A stretch of DNA of 64,000 nucleotides from VAZQ01 sp045811525 (GCA_045811525.1 JBJMTV010000042.1:3265-67264), one strand, 5' to 3'; shown: positions 1-9,785, numbered from the stretch's first letter. Notes: a model not told the origin generated them from the letters alone. Numbers and translations are program-made.

Positions 1-786
1 ATCGTCACCGGGTACCACGGCACCGGCAAGTCGACGCATGTCGAGCAGGTCGCCGCTCGCCTGAACTGGCCATGCGTGCGCGTCAACCTTGACAGCCACA
101 TCAGCCGTATCGACCTGATCGGTAAGGACGCCATCGTCATTCGCGATGGCCTGCAGGTGACGGAGTTCCGCGACGGCATCCTGCCCTGGGCGTATCAGCA
201 CAATGTCGCGCTCTGCTTTGACGAGTATGATGCCGGACGTCCTGACGTGATGTTCGTCATTCAGCGCGTGCTGGAATCATCCGGCCGCCTCACGCTGCTC
301 GACCAGAGCCGCGTGATCCGGCCGCACCCGGCTTTCCGTCTGTTCGCAACCGCGAATACTGTCGGGCTCGGCGATACGTCCGGGCTCTATCACGGCACGC
401 AGCAGATCAATCAGGCGCAGATGGATCGTTGGTCGATCGTGACCACGCTCAATTATCTGCCGCATGACAACGAGGTTGAAATCGTGTTGGCCAAGGCCAA
501 GCACTACCGGACCGACCAGGGCCGCGACATCGTCAGCAAGATGGTGCGTGTCGCCGATCTCACCCGCAACGCTTTCATGAACGGCGATCTTTCCACCGTG
601 ATGAGCCCGCGCACGGTCATCACCTGGGCGGAGAATGCCGAGATCTTCAAGGACGTGGGCTTCGCGTTCCGGCTCACGTTCGTCAACAAGTGTGACGAGC
701 TGGAGCGGCCGATCGTGGCCGAGTTCTATCAGCGCTGTTTCGGGACAGAATTGCCGGAATCCTCGGTGAATGTCGCCTTGAGCTGA
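1..786 (+). CDS. cobS: Aerobic cobaltochelatase subunit CobS (5' end outside window)
   Basis: CobS is the AAA+ ATPase of the CobNST complex that inserts cobalt into hydrogenobyrinic acid a,c-diamide in aerobic cobalamin synthesis. The frame is open from base 1, so about 261 C-terminal residues of a protein usually near 330 are visible. A Walker A loop, GYHGTGKS, sits at visible residues 4-11 and a Walker B-like CFDEYDAG about 70 residues later, followed by a FATAN stretch typical of MoxR-type AAA ATPases. The stop at 784-786 is 25 bases before cobT, which encodes its partner, so the two probably form one operon. The call is firm; only the true start is missing. Confidence 0.95.
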   Translation: MVTGYHGTGKSTHVEQVAARLNWPCVRVNLDSHISRIDLIGKDAIVIRDGLQVTEFRDGILPWAYQHNVALCFDEYDAGRPDVMFVIQRVLESSGRLTLLDQSRVIRPHPAFRLFATANTVGLGDTSGLYHGTQQINQAQMDRWSIVTTLNYLPHDNEVEIVLAKAKHYRTDQGRDIVSKMVRVADLTRNAFMNGDLSTVMSPRTVITWAENAEIFKDVGFAFRLTFVNKCDELERPIVAEFYQRCFGTELPESSVNVALS

Positions 787-811
787 AGAGCCCAGCGCGC
801 CTGGACAAGAC

Positions 812-2698
812 ATGTCCTCCAACACGAAAGTGAAAAGCACTGGCAAGGAGAGCCCGACCGAGCCGTTCAAACGAGCGGTGAGCGGCTGCCTGCGCGCGAT
901 TGCGCGCAAGCCCGATCTCGAAGTGTCGTTCGCTGCCGAGCGGCCGGGCATGGTCGGTGGCAAGGCGCGCTTGCCGGAGCCGCCGCGCAAGCTGTCCTCA
1001 GCCGAGGCTGCGATCGTGCGCGGCCATGCCGATGCCATCGCGCTGAAGCTTGCCTGCCATGACCCCACCGTGCACCGCAAGCTGGTGCCCGGCGGCCAGC
1101 AGGCGCGCGCCGTGTTCGACGCCGTCGAACAGGCGCGCGTCGAGGCCATCGGGGCGCGGCGCATGGCGGGAGTGGCCGACAATCTGTCGGCCATGCTCGA
1201 CGACCGGTTTCATCGCGGCAAGTTCGACGACGTCACGGACCGTGCCGATGCGCCGCTCGAGGAGGCGGTCGCCCTTATGGTACGGGAACGGTTGACCGGA
1301 CGGGCACCGCCGGCCGCAGCGCGCAAGCTGGTGGAGCTCTGGCGCCCGCTGATCGAGGATCGTGCCGGGCGTGATCTCGATCGGCTCAACCGGTTGATCG
1401 AGCAGCAGGCGCGCTTCGGTGATGCGATTCACGACCTGCTTGATGCTCTCGACATGGGCGAGGACCGCTCGACCGACTCCGACGAGGAGGAGGGTGAGGA
1501 GGGCGAGCAGGACCGCAAGGAGGAATCGGGCGAGGAAGGCGAAGGGACGGAATCCGACGATACGCAGACCCGAGTCGAGGAGGCGGATGCATCGGGCGAT
1601 GACATGTCGGACGCTTCATCCGAGGCCGCAGAAGCGCAATCCGCCGAGATGGCGGACGATGCGGAAATGGGCGACTCCGAGGCGCCGGCCGAGCCGCGCC
1701 GCCCGCGGCGGCATGGGCAGAACGAGCCGCGTGGTCCGGACTACCGGCCGTTCGTTGCCAGATACGACGAGATGGTGCCTGCGGAGGAGTTGTGCGAGCC
1801 CGAGGAGCTCGACCGGCTGCGTGGCTATCTCGACAAACAGCTCTCGCACTTGCAAGGCGTCGTGGCGCGGCTCGCCAATCGGTTGCAGCGGCGTCTGATG
1901 GCGCAGCAGAACCGGGCTTGGGAGTTCGATCTCGAGGAAGGGATACTCGATCCTGCGCGGCTTTCGCGCATCGTCGTGGACCCGCTGCATCCGCTGTCGT
2001 TCAAGCGCGAGAAGGACACCACGTTCCGCGACACCGTGGTGACGCTTCTGCTCGACAATTCCGGCTCAATGCGCGGCCGGCCAATCACCGTCGCTGCGAC
2101 CTGCGCGGACATCCTGGCGCGAACGCTCGAGCGCTGCGGCGTGAAGGTCGAGATTCTCGGCTTCACTACCCGCGCCTGGAAAGGCGGCCAGTCGCGCGAG
2201 GCTTGGCTGGCCGCCGGCAAGCCACCCAATCCAGGCCGGCTCAATGATCTGCGGCACATCATCTACAAGTCCGCCGACTCGCCCTGGCGTCGGTCGCGCA
2301 AGAATCTCGGCTTGATGATGCGTGAAGGCCTGCTCAAGGAAAATATCGATGGCGAGGCGCTCGACTGGGCGCATCGGCGGCTGCTCGCTCGCACGGAGCA
2401 GCGTCGCATTCTGATGATGATCTCGGATGGCGCCCCCGTTGACGATTCGACCCTGTCGGTGAACCCGGGAAACTATCTCGAGCGTCATCTGCGGTGGGTC
2501 ATCGAGGAGATCGAGACGCGCTCGCCGGTCGAGCTGATTGCGATCGGCATCGGCCACGACGTGACCCGTTATTATCGGCGTGCCGTCACCATTGTGGATG
2601 CCGAGGAGCTCGGCGGAGTGATGACAGAGAAGCTCGCCGAGCTCTTCGATGAGGAGGCGCCGCCTGAGCCGCAGCGCGTGCGCAGGCACCACGCGTGA
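812..2698 (+). CDS. cobT: Aerobic cobaltochelatase subunit CobT
   Basis: CobT forms the second ring of the CobST chaperone that drives CobN in cobalt insertion. The 628-residue length fits the family. The N-terminal half (to about residue 215) is the CobT domain; residues about 217-300 are strongly acidic (runs of E, D and S), the usual CobT linker; the C-terminal half is a von Willebrand A domain with a complete MIDAS motif D415-N-S-G-S419. The following gene starts inside its stop codon (GTGA overlap at 2695-2698). There is no strong Shine-Dalgarno before 812, which suggests translational coupling to cobS. Confidence 0.96.
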   Translation: MSSNTKVKSTGKESPTEPFKRAVSGCLRAIARKPDLEVSFAAERPGMVGGKARLPEPPRKLSSAEAAIVRGHADAIALKLACHDPTVHRKLVPGGQQARAVFDAVEQARVEAIGARRMAGVADNLSAMLDDRFHRGKFDDVTDRADAPLEEAVALMVRERLTGRAPPAAARKLVELWRPLIEDRAGRDLDRLNRLIEQQARFGDAIHDLLDALDMGEDRSTDSDEEEGEEGEQDRKEESGEEGEGTESDDTQTRVEEADASGDDMSDASSEAAEAQSAEMADDAEMGDSEAPAEPRRPRRHGQNEPRGPDYRPFVARYDEMVPAEELCEPEELDRLRGYLDKQLSHLQGVVARLANRLQRRLMAQQNRAWEFDLEEGILDPARLSRIVVDPLHPLSFKREKDTTFRDTVVTLLLDNSGSMRGRPITVAATCADILARTLERCGVKVEILGFTTRAWKGGQSREAWLAAGKPPNPGRLNDLRHIIYKSADSPWRRSRKNLGLMMREGLLKENIDGEALDWAHRRLLARTEQRRILMMISDGAPVDDSTLSVNPGNYLERHLRWVIEEIETRSPVELIAIGIGHDVTRYYRRAVTIVDAEELGGVMTEKLAELFDEEAPPEPQRVRRHHA

Positions 2699-3756
2699 GC
2701 GGGCCCGTTGCGCAGGCGCTTCGCAACGGGGCGCCAGCGCAGAGTGCGGCAGTTTTCGCGGCTATCCTGATTGCGGTCGTCCTTGCCCTGTCAGTCTCGC
2801 GCGTGGCTGTCCACGCCGAGCCGGCGACGGCCACGGCCATTGAGGTACAGGCGCAGCCTCTGTCCGCATTCGACATTCGCGACCCGTCGCGGCGAAGCTT
2901 CGGGTTGTTGGAGTTTCGTGGCGGGCTCGTGCTGCGCTCGAGGTTCAAACATTTCGGTGGCATCTCGGCCATTCGAGTGGCTGCGGACGGGATGCAATTC
3001 ATTGGCTTGAGCGACAAGGGTTGGTGGTTGCGCGGGCGTATCGTCTACGATGGCAACCGGCCGAGCGGGGTGGCGGACGCGGAGATGGCGCCTCTGCTCG
3101 GTGCAGACGGGCGGCCACTGGCGGCGCATGGCTGGTACGACAGCGAGGCAATCGCGGAGGACGGCGGAACGCTCTACGTCGCGATCGAGCGCGTGCATCA
3201 GATCGTCCGCTTCAACTACGCCAAGGACGGGCTCTCCGCCCGCGCGCAGCCGATCGCCTCGCCGGCGGCGCTGCGGTCGTTGCCCAGCAATCGCGGTATT
3301 GAGGCCCTGGTGTTCGTGCCAAAGGGGTTGCCGCTGGCCGGAACCTTGATTGCCATTTCCGAGCGCGGCCTTGATCGCTCAGGCGATCTCATGGCCTTCC
3401 TGATTGGTGGACGCACGCCCGGAACATTCGCGGTGAAGCGCAGCGCCGACTTCGACGTGAGTGACGCCGCACTGTTGCCGAGTGGCGATCTCTTGATCCT
3501 CGAGCGGAAATTCAGCTGGACCCGCGGTCTGAACGTGCGTCTGCGGCGCATCGCGGTCGCTGACATCAAGCGTAATGCGCTGGTCGATGGAAGCGTCCTG
3601 TTTGAAGCCGATCTCGCCTATGAGATCGACAACATGGAGGGCCTCAGCGTGCATCGTACGGCCGAGGGAGAAACCGTGCTCACGCTCATCTCGGACGACA
3701 ACTTTTCCATGATCCAGCGCACACTGCTGCTGCAGTTCACGCTTGCAGAACCGTGA
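2695..3756 (+). CDS. Secreted phytase-like (esterase-like activity of phytase family) protein
   Basis: A 353-residue protein resembling the bacterial phytase-like beta-propeller family (PF13449 type). The recognisable landmarks are GGISAIR, LSDKGWW, GWYDSEAIA near residue 145, NRGIEALVF near 205, and the C-terminal DNMEGLSV and LISDDNFS, where the family conserves acidic residues. Residues about 18-38 form a hydrophobic segment consistent with a signal anchor or signal peptide, so the product should be periplasmic. The GTG start overlaps the cobT stop, so it is probably co-transcribed, although no link with cobalamin is known. The substrate is unknown and phytase activity should not be assumed. 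Confidence 0.82.
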   Translation: MSGPVAQALRNGAPAQSAAVFAAILIAVVLALSVSRVAVHAEPATATAIEVQAQPLSAFDIRDPSRRSFGLLEFRGGLVLRSRFKHFGGISAIRVAADGMQFIGLSDKGWWLRGRIVYDGNRPSGVADAEMAPLLGADGRPLAAHGWYDSEAIAEDGGTLYVAIERVHQIVRFNYAKDGLSARAQPIASPAALRSLPSNRGIEALVFVPKGLPLAGTLIAISERGLDRSGDLMAFLIGGRTPGTFAVKRSADFDVSDAALLPSGDLLILERKFSWTRGLNVRLRRIAVADIKRNALVDGSVLFEADLAYEIDNMEGLSVHRTAEGETVLTLISDDNFSMIQRTLLLQFTLAEP

Positions 3757-3759
3757 GGT

Positions 3760-4047
3760 TTAGGCGGCGGCGCGCGTCTTTTGCACCTGACGCTTGAGCT
3801 CGAGCGCCTTGCGCGAGAGCTCCTCGTCTTTTGCCTTCATGAGAAAGGAGTCGAGACCGCCCCGGTGATCCACGGTCTTGAGCGCGTTGGCACAGATACG
3901 CAGCCGCACCGAGCGGCCGAGCGCGTCGGAGATGAGCGTCACGTTCAGCAGATTTGGTAGGAAACGTCGCTTGGTCTTGATATTCGAGTGGCTGACCTTG
4001 TGCCCGACTTGTGCCTTCTTGCCGGTCAATTCGCATCGTCGCGACAT
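3760..4047 (-). CDS. rpmB: 50S ribosomal protein L28
   Basis: A 95-residue ribosomal protein of the large subunit. The N-terminus begins SRRCELTGKKAQVGHKVSHS followed by the basic NIKTKRRFLPNL block, the L28 signature, with the longer C-terminal helix seen in alphaproteobacteria. A GAGG Shine-Dalgarno lies 7 bases before the ATG on the minus strand. It is convergent with the phytase-like gene, whose stop is only 3 bases away, and divergent from the DUF3108 gene. An unusual point is that only one of the zinc-ligand cysteines of C+ L28 variants is present (Cys5), so this is a zinc-free form. Confidence 0.97.
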   Translation of the reverse strand: MSRRCELTGKKAQVGHKVSHSNIKTKRRFLPNLLNVTLISDALGRSVRLRICANALKTVDHRGGLDSFLMKAKDEELSRKALELKRQVQKTRAAA

Positions 4048-4323
4048 GGCTGAACCTCGAGGAAATTGCTTGTGTGCGGAGCAGCCGCGGCGACTGCGTT
4101 CAAGCGGAACGGGCCTGGATCGCTGTTCGCTTGCGCGGAGCTATACGGAGCGCGGGAAAACGCGTCAAGCGCCGACGCTGGCTTTCAGGCAGCGCCGCCG
4201 CCGGAGCGTGCCGCGGAACTCACGCGCGGAGCGTTGCCTTGTTCGGGTCATGATGCCGCGGCAAGCGTGACAGGCAGCAGACCAACGCCGACCAGCCTTG
4301 GCCCGCTTACAGGGACGCTGTCC

Positions 4324-5178
4324 GTGGCGCCACACCGGCAAATTCGCCATGCCATGCTCATTGGCGCCGCAGCGCTGGTGCTGTCGCTGAGCGACGGCGC
4401 CTGCAGTCTCGGCATGGCCCAAGGAAAGCTCGACGCGCGCTACGTCGTCACCCTCGGGGGCCTCGCCGTCGGCCGCGGTAGCTGGGCCGTCGACATCGGC
4501 GATGATCACTTCAGCACAACGGCGAGCGGTGCGACGGCCGGGTTGATGCGGGTATTCGCCAGCGGCCAAGGCCAGAGTGCGGCGCGCGGCACGGTGTCGG
4601 GCGGCCAGCTCATCCCGGCAAGCTATACGTCAAGCATCAGCACCGATCAGAAATACGACGAGGTGCGCATGTCGCTCAACGCGGGGAGCGTGAAGGAATT
4701 CGTCGCCGAGCCGCCGAATACCCCGAGCCCCAATCGCGTCCCGCTGACGGAAGCCCATCGCCGCGGCGTGTCCGATCCAATCACTGCCGCGCTGCTGCGC
4801 GTTCCCGGGATGGGTGACCTGTTCGTTCCACAAGCATGCCAGCGCAAGCTTGCCGTGTTCGACGGACGCATGCGCTACGACCTTCAGCTCTCGTTCAAGC
4901 GCCTGGAGCGTGTGCGGGCCGAGAAGGGCTATCAGGGGACGGCGCTTGTCTGCGGCCTGCAGTTTATTCCCATTGCCGGACACATGCCGGATCGTGCCGC
5001 CATCAAGTACATTGCAGAGTTGCGCGACATAGAAGTGTGGGCGGCCCCGATTGCCGGAACACGGGTTATGGCCCCTTATCGGGTGTCATTCCCGACGCCG
5101 ATCGGTACAGGGGTGATGCAGGCAACCCAGTTTCTATCTGTGCCGCACCCGAGCAAAACGACGGCGACCACGCAGTGA
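4324..5178 (+). CDS. DUF3108-family periplasmic protein
   Basis: The frame is open from 4066, but the part before 4324 has no protein-like signal. A GTG at 4324 or ATG at 4354 puts a hydrophobic signal sequence (AMLIGAAALVLSLS) at the N-terminus. The mature part begins LDARYVVTLGGLAVGRGSW, which is the DUF3108 pattern: a periplasmic beta-rich protein that starts with a repeated Y-x-V-x-x-G-x-x-x-G strand motif. The predicted length is 274-284 residues, usual for alphaproteobacterial members. The function is not established; homologues are often near rpmB and the helicase gene downstream, and that order is kept here. The start choice is the least certain part. Confidence 0.8.
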   Translation: MAPHRQIRHAMLIGAAALVLSLSDGACSLGMAQGKLDARYVVTLGGLAVGRGSWAVDIGDDHFSTTASGATAGLMRVFASGQGQSAARGTVSGGQLIPASYTSSISTDQKYDEVRMSLNAGSVKEFVAEPPNTPSPNRVPLTEAHRRGVSDPITAALLRVPGMGDLFVPQACQRKLAVFDGRMRYDLQLSFKRLERVRAEKGYQGTALVCGLQFIPIAGHMPDRAAIKYIAELRDIEVWAAPIAGTRVMAPYRVSFPTPIGTGVMQATQFLSVPHPSKTTATTQ

Positions 5179-5754
5179 TCGTCCGGCAAAGCCGCCGCGC
5201 GACCTCGTTTACAATTTGCGCGTGAGGGCAGCACTGCCGAGCCTCGCAAACCGCATTGTTGGTGCCACACGGGCGAGGTACCCACCACATCTAGCCGGGA
5301 ACGAAGCCGAACACGGCGCGAGTCACTGATTCGGCCGCGTTTTGTTCGAGACTCGTTCCATACGTTAAAGAGTGGAGGCGCCGGAGCAGCATACCGTCAC
5401 AAAGTGACACAACGCGACGGCGAGCGGCTTCGCTTTTGCAAGGCCGAGTGCAATGGCTCGCGCCGCGGAGCGCTGATGTGAGGGCACGATGTCATCTGGG
5501 CCTTTCGTCAGCGCCCCCCTGCCGCAAAGCTCGGCCCGGTACTATGTGAGCATCGTTTGCGGGGGTGGGCGGAAGCCGATATCTTCTCTGCACGGCGCCA
5601 GCGCGCGGCTCGAGGCACCCTCTTGGCAATGACGGGATAAGCGTGGTGCGCCGCTCTCCGGCCATAGCGGACCTCGCTCAGCTGAGCCCGACCGACGGAC
5701 AGCGTTGCCGCGATCCAAGCTTTAAAGACCGACAGTTCTCGTTCGAGTGACGCG
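5179..5754 (+). other. Intergenic region without a supported gene
   Basis: About 575 bases separate the DUF3108 gene from the helicase gene. Short frames exist on both strands, but none has a start with a Shine-Dalgarno, a recognisable domain or a convincing length. The one structured site seen is the palindrome at 5396-5408. Promoters for the helicase operon must lie here or further upstream. Confidence 0.6.
5396..5408. promoter_or_regulatory. Short perfect palindrome GTCAC-AAA-GTGAC
   Basis: Two perfect 5-base arms are separated by AAA in the gap before the helicase gene. The half sites point the opposite way to a CRP site (TCAC...GTGA rather than TGTGA...TCACA). It may be an operator for an unknown dimeric regulator, but it is short enough to be chance. 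Confidence 0.25.
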
Positions 5755-8700
5755 ATGGCTATTTCCTTCTCCTCACCCAATACGCGCGAGCCCGCTGCCC
5801 GCGGTGCCGGCGTAACCGCAGTCCTCGGACCCACCAATACCGGCAAGACTCACCTCGCGATCGAGCGGATGCTCGCACATTCCTCCGGCATCATGGGATT
5901 GCCGCTGCGACTGCTGGCGCGCGAGGTTTACAACAAGGTGGCGGAGCGCGCCGGCCCCGACGCAGTCGCACTGGTGACCGGCGAAGAGAAAATCAAGCCG
6001 GCGAACCCGCGCTACTGGGTGTCGACGGTCGAAGCGATGCCGCGTGACCTCGATGTGGCATTCCTCGCCATCGACGAGGTGCAGCTCGCTGCGGATCTGG
6101 AGCGCGGCCACGTCTTCACCGAACGCATGCTCAATCGACGCGGCCGCGAGGAAACGTTGGTGCTCGGTGCGCACACGATGCGGCCCATGGTGGAGCGACT
6201 GCTTCCCGGGGCGCACATCCTGACCCGGCCACGGCTGTCGCAACTTTCCTTTGCCGGCGAGAAGAAGATCACCAGGCTGCCGCGCCGGTCGGCGATCGTG
6301 GCGTTTTCAGCAGACGAGGTCTACGCCATCGCCGAGCTGATCCGGCGCCAGCGCGGCGGGGCGGCAGTTGTCCTTGGCGCCCTGTCGCCGCGCACGCGCA
6401 ATGCCCAGGTTGCGCTGTATCAGTCGGGAGACGTCGAATATCTGGTCGCCACCGATGCGATCGGCATGGGGCTCAACCTCGACGTCGACCACGTGGCCTT
6501 CGCCTCCGACCGCAAGTTCGACGGCTATCAGTTTCGCAAGCTCAATCCCGCCGAGCTTGCGCAAATCGCCGGTCGTGCCGGACGTGCGACGCGCGATGGA
6601 ACCTTCGGCACCACCGGCAGGTGTCCACCCTTTGAAACGGAGCTGGTGCAGGCTCTGGAGAGCCATTCGTTCGAGCCCATCAAGCTGCTGCAGTGGCGCA
6701 ACAGCGACCTCGATTTCTCCTCGATCGCCGCCCTGCACGCCTCGCTCGCCGTGACGCCGCAGCATGCCGGGCTCACTCGCGCCCCGGTGGCGGAGGACAT
6801 CCAGGTTTTGGATCATGCCGGTCGCGAGGACGACATCCGCGCCCTGGCGACGACACGCCAGGCGGTCGAGCGGCTGTGGGACGTGTGCCAAGTGCCGGAT
6901 TATCGCAAGATCTCTCCGGCCGCGCACGCCGAGCTCGCCACGACGTTATTCACGTTCCTCATGCGCGAGGGGGCAATCCCCGCGGACTGGTTCGCGCACC
7001 ACGTGGATGAGGCTGATCGTGTGGATGGCGACATCGATACCCTTTCCAATCGCATCGCCCACATTCGCACCTGGACCTTCGCCGCCAACCGACCGGACTG
7101 GCTGCAAGACCCGGAGCATTGGCAGGGCGTCACGCGCGCGGTCGAAGACAAGCTGTCGGACGCGCTGCATGAGCGACTGACCGAACGCTTCGTCGATCGC
7201 CGCACCAGCGTGCTAATGCGTCGGCTGCGCGAGAATACCGTGCTCGAGACCGACATCAGCAAGTCGGGCGAGGTGGTGGTCGAGGGCCACGCCATCGGCC
7301 GGCTCGATGGGTTTGTGTTCACTCCGGCGAGCTCGAGCGCAGGGTCGGAGGCGCGTGCGCTGGCCGGCGCTGCGCAAAAGGCGCTGTCGGGGGAGATCGA
7401 CGCCCGCGCGACGCGGCTTGCGCAAGCGGCGGACGGCCAATTGCTGCTGGCTCGCGACGGTATTGTTCGCTGGCTTGGCCAGCCCGTCGCCAAGCTTGTC
7501 GCCGGCGAGGAGCCCCTCAAACCGCGATTGCGTATCATTTCCGACGAGCATCTCACCGGCGCACCGCGTGACGCGGTGCAGGCGCGGCTCGATCTGTGGC
7601 TCAAGTCGCACATCGAACGCGTGCTCGAGCCGTTGTTCCGGCTTGCTGCCGCCGACGACATCACCGGGATCGCGCGCGGCATCGCTTTCCAGCTGACCGA
7701 GGCGCTGGGCGTGCTCGACCGATCCAAGGTTGCCCAGGAGGTCAAGGGGCTAGACCAGGCCGCTCGGGCCACTCTGCGCAAATACGCGGTGCGGTTCGGC
7801 ACCTACCACCTGCATGTCCCGGCTTTGCTCAAGCCCGGCCCCCGGCTCCTTGCGACGCAGCTCTGGGCACTGAAACATGGCGGCACCGACAGCGACGCCT
7901 TGGAGCGGGTCCAGCAACTCGCCGGAAGCGGGCGCACCTCGATTGCGGTCGACCAGGAGATCCCCAAGTCGCTCTACAGCATTGCCGGCTACCGCGTTTG
8001 TGGGGAGCGCGCGGTGCGGGTGGATATCCTGGAGCGAATTGCCGATCTCATTCGGCCAGCTTTGGCTTGGCGCGAAGGGGCTCCGGGTGCCAAGCCTCCC
8101 GGGGCCATCAACGGCTTTGGCTTTACCGTCAGCGTGCCGATGACCTCGCTCGCGGGGTGCTCGGGTGAGGACTTTGCGTCGATCTTGCGCGCGCTCGGCT
8201 ATCGCATGGAGCGGCGACCCAAGCCCATCGAGCCGCCGCCCACGCCTGCGGTACCGCTGGAGACGAATGGCCAAGTTGCCGCCGATCCTGGAACGCTCGA
8301 CACACCGCGGCCGCCGGGCGCCGAGCAGGCGGTGCTTACGCGCGTTTCGGCGGATGAGCCTTCCGCTGCAATGGAAGCTCTCCCGTCGCAAGAACCTCCC
8401 GCGGCGCCCCCCGCAGATGCACTGGTCAAGGTGCCGGCAGCGGACTCACCGCCGCAGGATCTCAGCAGCTCTGCGGAGGCTCCTGCGTCCGCAGCGGATG
8501 CTGCTGCCGAGACGCCGGCCGCCGAATCCGCGGCGCCGGCAACGCAGCCCAGCACCGACCTCATCGAGGTGTGGCGGCCGGGCGGGCGGCGCGAAGAGCA
8601 ACGCCGGAGTGAGCGCAAGCGACCGCGGCGCCAGCCGGACGCACCCGCGGTCAGCTCCCCACCGCCTCAAGCGGCGGGCGAGGCGTTACCTCCAGCCGCC

Positions 8701-9045
8701 CAGCCGGGCCCGGCAACTCCGCCCCCTGGCGCGCATCGTCGTCGTCACGAGCGCCGCGCGGAGAGCGAAGGGGAAGCGGCTGGAAAAAGTGGTGAGCACC
8801 GGCGCCCAAGGGAGCGTCATCCGCAGGGTGAGCGCCCCGGCTCTTCTGAGCGACTGCCGCGGCGTCCACGGGCTGAGCGCCCTCAGGGCGACCGGCCGGA
8901 GCGCGACCCGACCTTGCGCGCCAAATACATCAAAGGGCGCGATGAGCGGGGCGCGCGTCGGGAACGGGAGGCCGATCCCAACTCACCCTTCGCCAAGCTC
9001 GCCGCGCTCAAGGAGCAGCTCGAGGCGAACGCCAAGGACCGCTGA
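5755..9045 (+). CDS. SUV3-like DExH-box RNA/DNA helicase with long disordered C-terminal tail
   Basis: A 1096-residue superfamily 2 helicase related to the mitochondrial RNA helicase SUV3. Motif I is GPTNTGKT (residues 25-32), motif II is DEVQ (107-110) in place of the more common DEAH, motif V is ATDAIGMGLNLD near 233-244, and motif VI QIAGRAGRATR near 269-279. Residues about 830-1050 are low complexity: first Ala/Pro-rich, then Arg-rich with RRHERR and PRRPRAERPQ blocks that look RNA-binding. The tail ends with a conserved block, AKYIKGRDERGARR and FAKLAALKEQL. It lies directly upstream of an S4 RNA-binding gene, fdxA and carD, an arrangement common in Hyphomicrobiales, which suggests an RNA-processing or ribosome-linked role. 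Confidence 0.93.
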   Translation: MAISFSSPNTREPAARGAGVTAVLGPTNTGKTHLAIERMLAHSSGIMGLPLRLLAREVYNKVAERAGPDAVALVTGEEKIKPANPRYWVSTVEAMPRDLDVAFLAIDEVQLAADLERGHVFTERMLNRRGREETLVLGAHTMRPMVERLLPGAHILTRPRLSQLSFAGEKKITRLPRRSAIVAFSADEVYAIAELIRRQRGGAAVVLGALSPRTRNAQVALYQSGDVEYLVATDAIGMGLNLDVDHVAFASDRKFDGYQFRKLNPAELAQIAGRAGRATRDGTFGTTGRCPPFETELVQALESHSFEPIKLLQWRNSDLDFSSIAALHASLAVTPQHAGLTRAPVAEDIQVLDHAGREDDIRALATTRQAVERLWDVCQVPDYRKISPAAHAELATTLFTFLMREGAIPADWFAHHVDEADRVDGDIDTLSNRIAHIRTWTFAANRPDWLQDPEHWQGVTRAVEDKLSDALHERLTERFVDRRTSVLMRRLRENTVLETDISKSGEVVVEGHAIGRLDGFVFTPASSSAGSEARALAGAAQKALSGEIDARATRLAQAADGQLLLARDGIVRWLGQPVAKLVAGEEPLKPRLRIISDEHLTGAPRDAVQARLDLWLKSHIERVLEPLFRLAAADDITGIARGIAFQLTEALGVLDRSKVAQEVKGLDQAARATLRKYAVRFGTYHLHVPALLKPGPRLLATQLWALKHGGTDSDALERVQQLAGSGRTSIAVDQEIPKSLYSIAGYRVCGERAVRVDILERIADLIRPALAWREGAPGAKPPGAINGFGFTVSVPMTSLAGCSGEDFASILRALGYRMERRPKPIEPPPTPAVPLETNGQVAADPGTLDTPRPPGAEQAVLTRVSADEPSAAMEALPSQEPPAAPPADALVKVPAADSPPQDLSSSAEAPASAADAAAETPAAESAAPATQPSTDLIEVWRPGGRREEQRRSERKRPRRQPDAPAVSSPPPQAAGEALPPAAQPGPATPPPGAHRRRHERRAESEGEAAGKSGEHRRPRERHPQGERPGSSERLPRRPRAERPQGDRPERDPTLRAKYIKGRDERGARREREADPNSPFAKLAALKEQLEANAKDR

Positions 9046-9057
9046 GACTGTCGCCCC

Positions 9058-9324
9058 TTGAACGCCTCTGACAGGCAGCGCATCGACAAGTGGTTGTGGC
9101 ACGCGCGGGTGGTGCGGACACGCAGCGCAGCAGCGGCGCTCGCCAACGCCGGACACCTGCGCATCAACGGCCAGCGTGTGAACGCCGCAAGCCGGACGGT
9201 GCGGGTCGGCGACGTGGTAACGGTGTCACTCGACCACTCTGTGCGCGTGCTAAAAGTCTTGAGTTTTGCCGACCGGCGCGGCTCGACGGATGAGGCAAGT
9301 CGCCTGTCAGAGCCGATCGCGTAA
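9058..9324 (+). CDS. S4-domain RNA-binding protein (Hsp15-like)
   Basis: An 88-residue protein made almost entirely of one S4 domain: RIDKWLWHARVVRTRSAAAAL, then GHLRINGQRVNAASRTVRVGD and VTVSLDHSVRVLKVL. This is the pattern of Hsp15/HslR, which binds stalled 50S-peptidyl-tRNA complexes, though the protein is shorter than the E. coli form and lacks its basic C-terminal tail. The only reasonable start in frame is the TTG at 9058, 12 bases after the helicase stop, so translation is probably coupled to the helicase. The pairing of helicase and S4 domain supports a shared RNA role. Confidence 0.88.
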   Translation: MNASDRQRIDKWLWHARVVRTRSAAAALANAGHLRINGQRVNAASRTVRVGDVVTVSLDHSVRVLKVLSFADRRGSTDEASRLSEPIA

Positions 9325-9408
9325 GCAGGCGCGGCGCTCCGCACCCGGCCGACCTTGCTTGGGCGGGAACCATGCGCTAGGGACCGAGGCTTCCGGAGAG
9401 CTCCAGTA

Positions 9409-9744
9409 ATGACCTACGTCGTCATCGAAAGTTGCATTAAGTGCAAGTACATGGACTGCGTGGAGGTGTGCCCCGTCGATTGTTTCTACGAGGGCGCCAA
9501 CATGCTGGTGATCCATCCCGATGAATGCATCGATTGCGGCGTATGCGAACCGGAATGTCCCGTTGATGCGATCAAGCCGGATACGGAGCCTGCGCTGGAA
9601 GACTTTCTCAAGCTGAATGCCGACTTTGCGAAAGTGTGGCCGAACATCACCACGAAAAAAGAGCCCCCATCCGACGCCGACGAGTGGAAGGATGTACCGG
9701 GAAAGAAAAAATACTTTTCCGACGAGGGCGGCTCGGGAGACTGA
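9409..9744 (+). CDS. fdxA: Seven-iron ferredoxin FdxA ([3Fe-4S]/[4Fe-4S])
   Basis: A 111-residue ferredoxin of the Azotobacter FdI type. Cysteines at positions 9, 12, 17, 21 and 25 (CIKCKYMDCVEVCPVDC) and 40, 43, 46, 50 (CIDCGVCEPEC) match the motif set of the 7Fe family, in which C9, C17 and C50 hold the 3Fe cluster and C21, C40, C43 and C46 the 4Fe cluster. The C-terminal WPNITTKKEPP block is also diagnostic. The ATG at 9409 follows a GGAGAG element. The gene lies in the conserved helicase-S4-fdxA-carD order and probably serves as a low-potential electron carrier. Confidence 0.96.
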   Translation: MTYVVIESCIKCKYMDCVEVCPVDCFYEGANMLVIHPDECIDCGVCEPECPVDAIKPDTEPALEDFLKLNADFAKVWPNITTKKEPPSDADEWKDVPGKKKYFSDEGGSGD

Positions 9745-9785
9745 GCCGGCGCGTTAACCGCCATGACAAAAATATAATGCGAGAA

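Noticed and set aside
5396..5408. GTCACAAAGTGAC as a CRP site
   Set aside because: The half sites are in the reverse orientation and the spacer is 3 rather than 6 bases; kept only as an unassigned palindrome.
5565..5750. 61-codon frame just before the helicase
   Set aside because: No ribosome site and an unstructured translation; it may only be a leader region.
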